Part shown: one piece after another, positions 7,704-10,675 of the stretch
Layout of the letters: each line of letters starts with the position of its first letter
Position numbering within the stretch: position 1 is the stretch's first letter
NCBI GenBank assembly: GCA_003447535.1
Contig: DLYY01000088.1
Location: 1 to 10,675 of the forward strand
DNA length: 10,675 bases
Reading direction: 5' to 3'
DNA from: Bacteroidota bacterium
Lineage (GTDB): Bacteria > Bacteroidota > Bacteroidia > Chitinophagales > UBA8649
The notes under the pieces: generated by a model
What the model was told of the DNA's origin: nothing
The model's input: only the letters and a program-made list of their open reading frames with translations
Databases searched by the model: none
Program-made: the position numbers and the translations under genes

Positions 7704-8216
7704 TTAAGGTTTACGTACCCAAGTAATCGTGCTTGTAAATCCATTACTTGATGATGTTAAAATCAAGTGATGATCATCACATTGTTGGATAACCGATGTA
7801 TCGAAGGCCGCAGATTCGAAGACGAAGGACCCTTTGGTTTCAAAAAGGGAATCAATTCGAACCACAAGTAGTGAGTCTTCGACTATAGACCAAGAGCCCC
7901 GTTGTTCTATTCCTGCTGTGTTGCGGACAATTCTGCCATCCTCATTCCAACGACATTTCATGTCGATGTCTTGTTCCCCAAACACCGGATTATCTAAGCT
8001 ATCAACGGTTGTGCTAAACATATCAAACTCGCCGATAACACAGGTCTCATCATCTAGCATAACATGGCTAGGAGATGCAGGAATAGAAACCTTATTTTCT
8101 GGTTTGTTCTTTCTAGCTTCAGGTGTTTTTACATCTGCTTTCGACGTACATTGAGATAAAAGCATAAGCCCACCGAGGCATAAGCAGTAGAGGATTGTAT
8201 TTTTAAAGTGCATCAT
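7704..8216 (-). CDS. Small exported protein, possible lipoprotein, with lipocalin-like C-terminal domain
   Basis: I do not recognise a specific family. The N-terminus (MMHFKNTILYCLCLGGLMLLSQC) is a signal peptide with a candidate lipidated Cys, but the residue before the Cys is Gln, not the usual Gly/Ala/Ser, so lipoprotein status is uncertain. A charged linker (about 25-45) follows. The rest is beta-rich, with WNEDGRIVRN, RGSWSIVEDSLLVVRI, CDDHHLILTSSS and a final TITWVRK; the GxWxxxxDxLxV...TxTWxRK spacing resembles small lipocalin-like domains of Bacteroidota. Start choice: the ATG at 8214-8216 or the next one at 8211-8213 gives a normal signal peptide; an upstream ATG at 8232-8234 would overlap rlmH by 20 bp. 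The ATG at 8216 overlaps the rlmH ATG by two bases on the opposite strand. nfeD begins 41 bp downstream and may be co-transcribed. Confidence 0.72.
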   Translation of the reverse strand: MMHFKNTILYCLCLGGLMLLSQCTSKADVKTPEARKNKPENKVSIPASPSHVMLDDETCVIGEFDMFSTTVDSLDNPVFGEQDIDMKCRWNEDGRIVRNTAGIEQRGSWSIVEDSLLVVRIDSLFETKGSFVFESAAFDTSVIQQCDDHHLILTSSSNGFTSTITWVRKP

Positions 8217-8688
8217 GATTGAATTATGGACCATAGGTAAACCGAAATTTACCTTTATAAACGAAGGTGAGCAAGAATTCGTTCGAAGAATTCGTCATTA
8301 TTCAAAGTTTTCCGTTGAATCCATTGAGGTTAAAATGTCTTCTAGAAAAAATATGTCATCATCTGATGTTAAACTAGCTGAGGCCGAAGTGATTTTCAAA
8401 CGCCTAGGAGACAAGAAAACATTAATTCTTCTTGATGAGCGAGGAAAGCGATATGATTCAATCTCTTTTGCCAATAAAATTGAGCATTGGCAGGTGAATG
8501 CTCGAGAGGGTTTAGTCTTTTTGATAGGAGGTGCCTATGGTTTTGATGAAGCGCTTTATTCAAGAGCTCATGATAAGGTTTCGCTCTCCGATTTGACCTT
8601 TAGCCATCAACTCATTCGACTGATCTTTTTAGAGCAATTGTATCGGGCTCATACCATCTTACGAGGAGAGAAATACCATAACCCTTAA
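8215..8688 (+). CDS. rlmH: 23S rRNA (pseudouridine-1915-N3)-methyltransferase RlmH
   Basis: A SPOUT-class, SAM-dependent methyltransferase that modifies pseudouridine 1915 in helix 69 of 23S rRNA, acting as a dimer on assembled 70S ribosomes. The 157 residues match the usual 155-160. Landmarks are the N-terminal strand MIELWTIGKPK, which fixes the start at 8215, LILLDERGK at 70-78, the SAM-binding LIGGAYGFDEAL at 103-114, the knot segment TFSHQLIRLIFLEQLYRAH at 128-146, and the C-terminal GEKYHN at 151-156 with the conserved Tyr-His. The gene is transcribed away from the lipocalin-like gene and the two start codons overlap or abut, so its promoter must lie within that neighbour's coding region. 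I could not identify a clear promoter there. It is convergent with the ion-channel gene, 141 bp away. Confidence 0.97.
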   Translation: MIELWTIGKPKFTFINEGEQEFVRRIRHYSKFSVESIEVKMSSRKNMSSSDVKLAEAEVIFKRLGDKKTLILLDERGKRYDSISFANKIEHWQVNAREGLVFLIGGAYGFDEALYSRAHDKVSLSDLTFSHQLIRLIFLEQLYRAHTILRGEKYHNP

Positions 8689-8829
8689 TATCTAATGGCT
8701 TTTCTATAAGCTCTGATGATTTGACTAGAGAGCATCAATTCATTGCATGTTTACGGAAGTCGGAAAAATTACTCTGGATTTTGCCACCTCCTAAGACATT
8801 TAGGACTATTGTCAAATAAAGAATGATTA
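8689..8829. other. Convergent intergenic region with no recognisable element
   Basis: The 141 bp between the rlmH stop and the channel-gene stop contain no open frame of note and no strong hairpin with a T run. A weak five-base inverted repeat, GCTCT and AGAGC, is present near 8710-8735 with a long loop. I cannot assign a function to this stretch. Confidence 0.5.
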
Positions 8830-9654
8830 TTAGTCAGACGATTGCTTTTCTTTTGCTGCCTTAGTTTCTTCCATAATAACTTGATAGTTGTTTAAAATAG
8901 CACCGACTACTAAGTTGAGCAGAAGAAAGGCAGAAAGAATAAACCACGAAACATGATATGCGTTTACAACCATTTTACTTGTTGGTATGATCTCAAGTTC
9001 TGCCGCCTTATCGAGATTGTATTTTAAATCAGTCCAATCCTCTCCTGTAAGTATCCTAAACAGTGTGAACATCGTTTCATCTAGCGAACCATAAGGGTCA
9101 GGGGAAACAACAGGCGCATTAGGAGCTAACTCGGCATAGGTATCAAGCTTTGTTTGTAGCGAAGGCTGTGCTGAATTATAATCAGGCAGCTTAAATATGG
9201 TTACTCCAATGACAGCATAGAGATAGAGAAAGATGGAAAAGAAGATTGCATTATAAAAGAGTGATCGGAAAGAGCGCGCAAGTACAGCTACGATAAGCTT
9301 GATCTCCTCTGAAGTTCTAAGCAATCGCAAGACACGAAATACTCGTAGTACTCGAATAGCTGATATCATTTGAGCATTATCAAACATAGACTCCGGCACG
9401 AGGCTGATGGCGACAATGCTAAAATCAAATATATTCCAGCCATCACTTAGGTATTCTTTGGCTGACTCGCTAGCCATTATGCGTAAGATTACTTCCGCAG
9501 TGAATATTATAAGACATAATGATTGGACGATGCTTATCGTTGAGTTGGTAAAGTAGGTTTCAACCCCAATTAAAATAGAGTTTATCAGAATTACGCCGAT
9601 TATTGCTGACTCAAATAATCGGTTTGCCACAAAGGCTTTAAGAGTATCTTTCAT
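8830..9654 (-). CDS. Voltage-gated ion channel, single-domain six-helix type (BacNav-like) with Cav-like filter
   Basis: A 274-residue inner-membrane protein with the layout of one voltage-gated sodium/calcium channel repeat, expected to form a homotetramer. Segments by eye: S1 13-33, S2 40-60 with Glu54 in FTAEVILRI, S3 71-88 with Asp77 in WNIFDF, S4 97-115 with five arginines at every third position (101, 104, 107, 110, 113 in IRVLRVFRVLRLLR), S5 about 130-155, a long turret (about 156-190), pore helix and filter FRILTGEDWTDLKYN at 199-213, and S6 about 229-258 ending in LNLVVGAILNNYQ. The filter TGEDWTD differs from the TLESW of NaChBac and NavAb and carries more acid (Glu205, Asp206, Asp209), suggesting calcium or mixed permeability; this is inference. 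A short charged tail (259-274) follows. It is the last gene of the cluster, 17 bp after the 4-TM gene. Confidence 0.93.
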   Translation of the reverse strand: MKDTLKAFVANRLFESAIIGVILINSILIGVETYFTNSTISIVQSLCLIIFTAEVILRIMASESAKEYLSDGWNIFDFSIVAISLVPESMFDNAQMISAIRVLRVFRVLRLLRTSEEIKLIVAVLARSFRSLFYNAIFFSIFLYLYAVIGVTIFKLPDYNSAQPSLQTKLDTYAELAPNAPVVSPDPYGSLDETMFTLFRILTGEDWTDLKYNLDKAAELEIIPTSKMVVNAYHVSWFILSAFLLLNLVVGAILNNYQVIMEETKAAKEKQSSD

Positions 9655-9671
9655 GTTATGTAAACTATAAG

Positions 9672-10022
9672 TTATTGTCTACTGAGGCGACTAACAATTC
9701 CCGCACTCAAAGAAACGAATACAAGCAAGGTTAGCCCTGTCATAATGACGTACAATTTTTCGAACGGAAATTGAACTGCAAATAGGATATGTTCGGCAAG
9801 CATAATAAAGAAAAAAAGCAGACCAATCACTCTTAGATTGGTCTTTGCTCCATAGGCTTTAAAATTCAAGGCTATGACGCTGAAAAGTGCAAGGAAACTA
9901 GAGGTAAAAGCCCCTATGGTAACAAGCGTCTTGACATTGGGTAGGGCGATAGTGTGGATGCCAAAGGCAATCAATGCCGCAACGCCAAATACAACAATGG
10001 ATTGAGCGAGATTAACTTTCAT
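9672..10022 (-). CDS. Small four-helix membrane protein of unknown function
   Basis: I do not recognise this protein. With the ATG at 10020-10022 it has 116 residues (MKVNLAQSIVVFG...) and four hydrophobic helices at about 5-27, 32-54, 63-84 and 88-110, with short charged loops and a basic end (RLSRQ). The frame is open upstream to 10091, but that extension is basic and polar, lies within the preceding GYF_2 gene and does not look like coding sequence. The chosen start overlaps the end of that gene by 11 bp, suggesting translational coupling. The channel gene begins 17 bp downstream. A role as an accessory subunit of the channel is possible from position alone; there is no motif evidence. Confidence 0.75.
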   Translation of the reverse strand: MKVNLAQSIVVFGVAALIAFGIHTIALPNVKTLVTIGAFTSSFLALFSVIALNFKAYGAKTNLRVIGLLFFFIMLAEHILFAVQFPFEKLYVIMTGLTLLVFVSLSAGIVSRLSRQ

Positions 10023-10371
10023 GATTCGTTTTAGGAATAGGTGGCGGGAGTAGGGCAACAAGTTTGAGTACTTCAGGAAGTTCTTCAGCAATTTGCCAAT
10101 TGGCCATCCCTGGTTTCCACATGTAGGTATATCGGTTGATAGACTTGTTTTCTACAAGTTTAAGCATCTCAGCATTTGTAAGCGGGCCAATTCGATCGCC
10201 ATTCACTACCGCATAGTAGTCGGATGATGGCGAGCTCATGGTATTCATCGCTCCAGGTACATGCATGTTATGCATCGTTTGGTTCATCGACTGAATCATT
10301 TGCTGGGCTACTGCCATACCCATCCCAAATTCTACAAGGCGGTCAACGGAAAAAAAGTCGCTATCGTTCAT
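10012..10371 (-). CDS. GYF_2 (DUF4339) domain protein with Met/Gln-rich N-terminus
   Basis: A 119-residue protein without a signal peptide or clear membrane helix. Residues about 52-104 are a GYF_2/DUF4339 domain: YYAVVNGDRIGPLTNAEMLK with YMWKPGMANWQIAEELPEV, the family pattern Y..NG...GP......L followed by WK.GM..W..A.....(V/L). GYF-type folds usually bind proline-rich peptides. The N-terminal 45 residues are rich in Met and Gln (GMGMAVAQQMIQSMNQTM at 16-33), resembling the segment that precedes the GYF_2 tail in Bacteroidota SPFH 'virion core'-type (COG4260-like) proteins. The C-terminus ends in LLPPPIPKTNHES, itself a short proline-rich stretch. It lies 23 bp after a second GYF_2 gene and overlaps the next membrane-protein gene by 11 bp. 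Domain call is good; function is unknown. Confidence 0.82.
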   Translation of the reverse strand: MNDSDFFSVDRLVEFGMGMAVAQQMIQSMNQTMHNMHVPGAMNTMSSPSSDYYAVVNGDRIGPLTNAEMLKLVENKSINRYTYMWKPGMANWQIAEELPEVLKLVALLPPPIPKTNHES

Positions 10372-10394
10372 GGTATTTAATTATAAAGATTGAC

Positions 10395-10670
10395 CTATTG
10401 AGGTGGCGGTGGTGGACCGCCTGCTGCTGGAGGTGGCGGTGGTGGACCACCTGCTGCGGGAGCAAACAATGGTGCTAACTCTTGCACATCAATGGCTAAT
10501 GCCCAATTGGTCATTCCTTGTTTCCACACATGCGTTTCTTTGGTGAGTTGACCACTCTGACTGAGCTGCTGTAGCTGCTGCCATCCAAAGGGACCACTTT
10601 GCTGTCCATTATGTGCTAGGCTATATTGCACTTGAGGTGTTGGAGGAGGTGTTTGATTTGGTTGATTCAT
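10395..10670 (-). CDS. GYF_2 (DUF4339) domain protein with polyproline tail; may be the 3' part of a larger gene
   Basis: The visible frame gives 91 residues from the ATG at 10668-10670. Residues about 16-68 are a GYF_2 domain: YSLAHNGQQSGPFGWQQLQQ, then HVWKQGMTNWALAIDVQELA. A Pro-rich lead (PNQTPPPTPQ) precedes it and two GGPPPPP blocks follow. The start is doubtful: AAGGA abuts the ATG with no spacing, the frame stays open to the window edge, and a Pro-rich linker plus GYF_2 plus proline tail is what the C-terminus of SPFH/zinc-ribbon 'virion core' (COG4260-like) proteins looks like in Bacteroidota. It may therefore be the end of such a protein whose SPFH domain lies beyond 10675. GYF domains bind proline-rich ligands, so the tail could be bound by its own or the neighbouring GYF_2 domain; this is inference. 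The next gene follows after 23 bp. Confidence 0.75.
   Translation of the reverse strand: MNQPNQTPPPTPQVQYSLAHNGQQSGPFGWQQLQQLSQSGQLTKETHVWKQGMTNWALAIDVQELAPLFAPAAGGPPPPPPAAGGPPPPPQ
10401..10460. repeat. Two-copy 30-bp direct repeat encoding AAGGPPPPPP
   Basis: Positions 10401-10430 and 10431-10460 align without gaps at 28 of 30 bases, differing only at 10419/10449 and 10428/10458. Read on the - strand, each copy encodes a Pro-Ala-Ala-Gly-Gly-Pro-type decapeptide in the tail of the GYF_2 protein. The unit is a multiple of three, so copy-number change would keep the frame. Confidence 0.9.
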
Positions 10671-10675
10671 TCCTT

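Noticed and set aside
7834..8154. 106-codon open frame on the + strand
   Set aside because: It lies antisense to the lipocalin-like gene, is low-complexity and Ser-rich, and has no recognisable domain; the - strand frame has a signal peptide and sensible composition.
10023..10091. 23-codon N-terminal extension of the 4-TM protein
   Set aside because: It lies within the GYF_2 gene, is basic and polar, and the ATG at 10022 gives a normal short overlap.
10401..10460. CRISPR-like or mobile-element repeat
   Set aside because: There are only two adjacent copies with no spacer, and they encode a polyproline tail in frame, so this is a coding tandem repeat.
10224..10478. 84-codon open frame on the + strand with WRWWTACCWRWRWW-type sequence
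   Set aside because: It is the reverse reading of the polyproline repeat and GYF_2 genes; the Trp/Arg richness is an artefact of the CCN codons on the other strand.

Overview
The window looks like ordinary chromosome from a Bacteroidota bacterium, most likely a free-living and probably marine member of the Flavobacteriia. Two predicted exported enzymes end in type IX secretion (T9SS, Por-type) C-terminal sorting domains, a system confined to that phylum. Translation starts mostly lack strong Shine-Dalgarno sequences, one intergenic region carries a Bacteroidetes-like TTTG / TAnnTTT promoter, and gene content (FloA/NfeD, DUF58, DUF4339/GYF_2) fits. I see no rRNA, tRNA, CRISPR array, insertion sequence or phage gene. 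All statements are from reading the sequence; no database search was run.

Layout. Positions 1-1730 (+ strand): the 3' end of an endonuclease/exonuclease/phosphatase-family gene, then 6 bp later a complete secreted endonuclease I with an FN3-like domain and a T9SS tail. Positions 1751-5209 (- strand): a tight three-gene cluster transcribed DUF58 protein -> folD -> secreted alpha/beta-hydrolase (lipase-like) with a T9SS tail. Positions 5295-6083 (+): an SRAP (YedK/HMCES) abasic-site DNA-protein crosslinking protein. Positions 6181-8216 (-): small exported lipocalin-like protein -> short NfeD -> flotillin-like FloA, a membrane-microdomain pair with a possible third partner. Positions 8215-8688 (+): rlmH, 23S rRNA pseudouridine-1915 N3-methyltransferase, whose start codon overlaps that of the divergent gene. 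Positions 8830-10670 (-): a compact cluster transcribed GYF_2 protein -> GYF_2 protein -> four-helix membrane protein -> voltage-gated ion channel.

How the genes work together. The left side is about export and nutrient scavenging (two nucleases and a lipase/esterase, two of them clearly T9SS cargo). The middle combines housekeeping (folate one-carbon metabolism, rRNA methylation, abasic-site protection) with membrane organisation (FloA/NfeD). The least explained part is the right-hand cluster: two DUF4339/GYF_2 proteins, one of which may be the tail of a larger SPFH 'virion core'-type protein running off the window, apparently co-transcribed with a small 4-TM protein and a one-domain voltage-gated channel whose selectivity filter reads TGEDWTD, resembling repeats I/II of animal calcium channels more than the TLESW filter of NaChBac/NavAb. 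This is the best candidate for an undescribed system. Intergenic regions are short; the longest, 8689-8829, holds nothing I can name.
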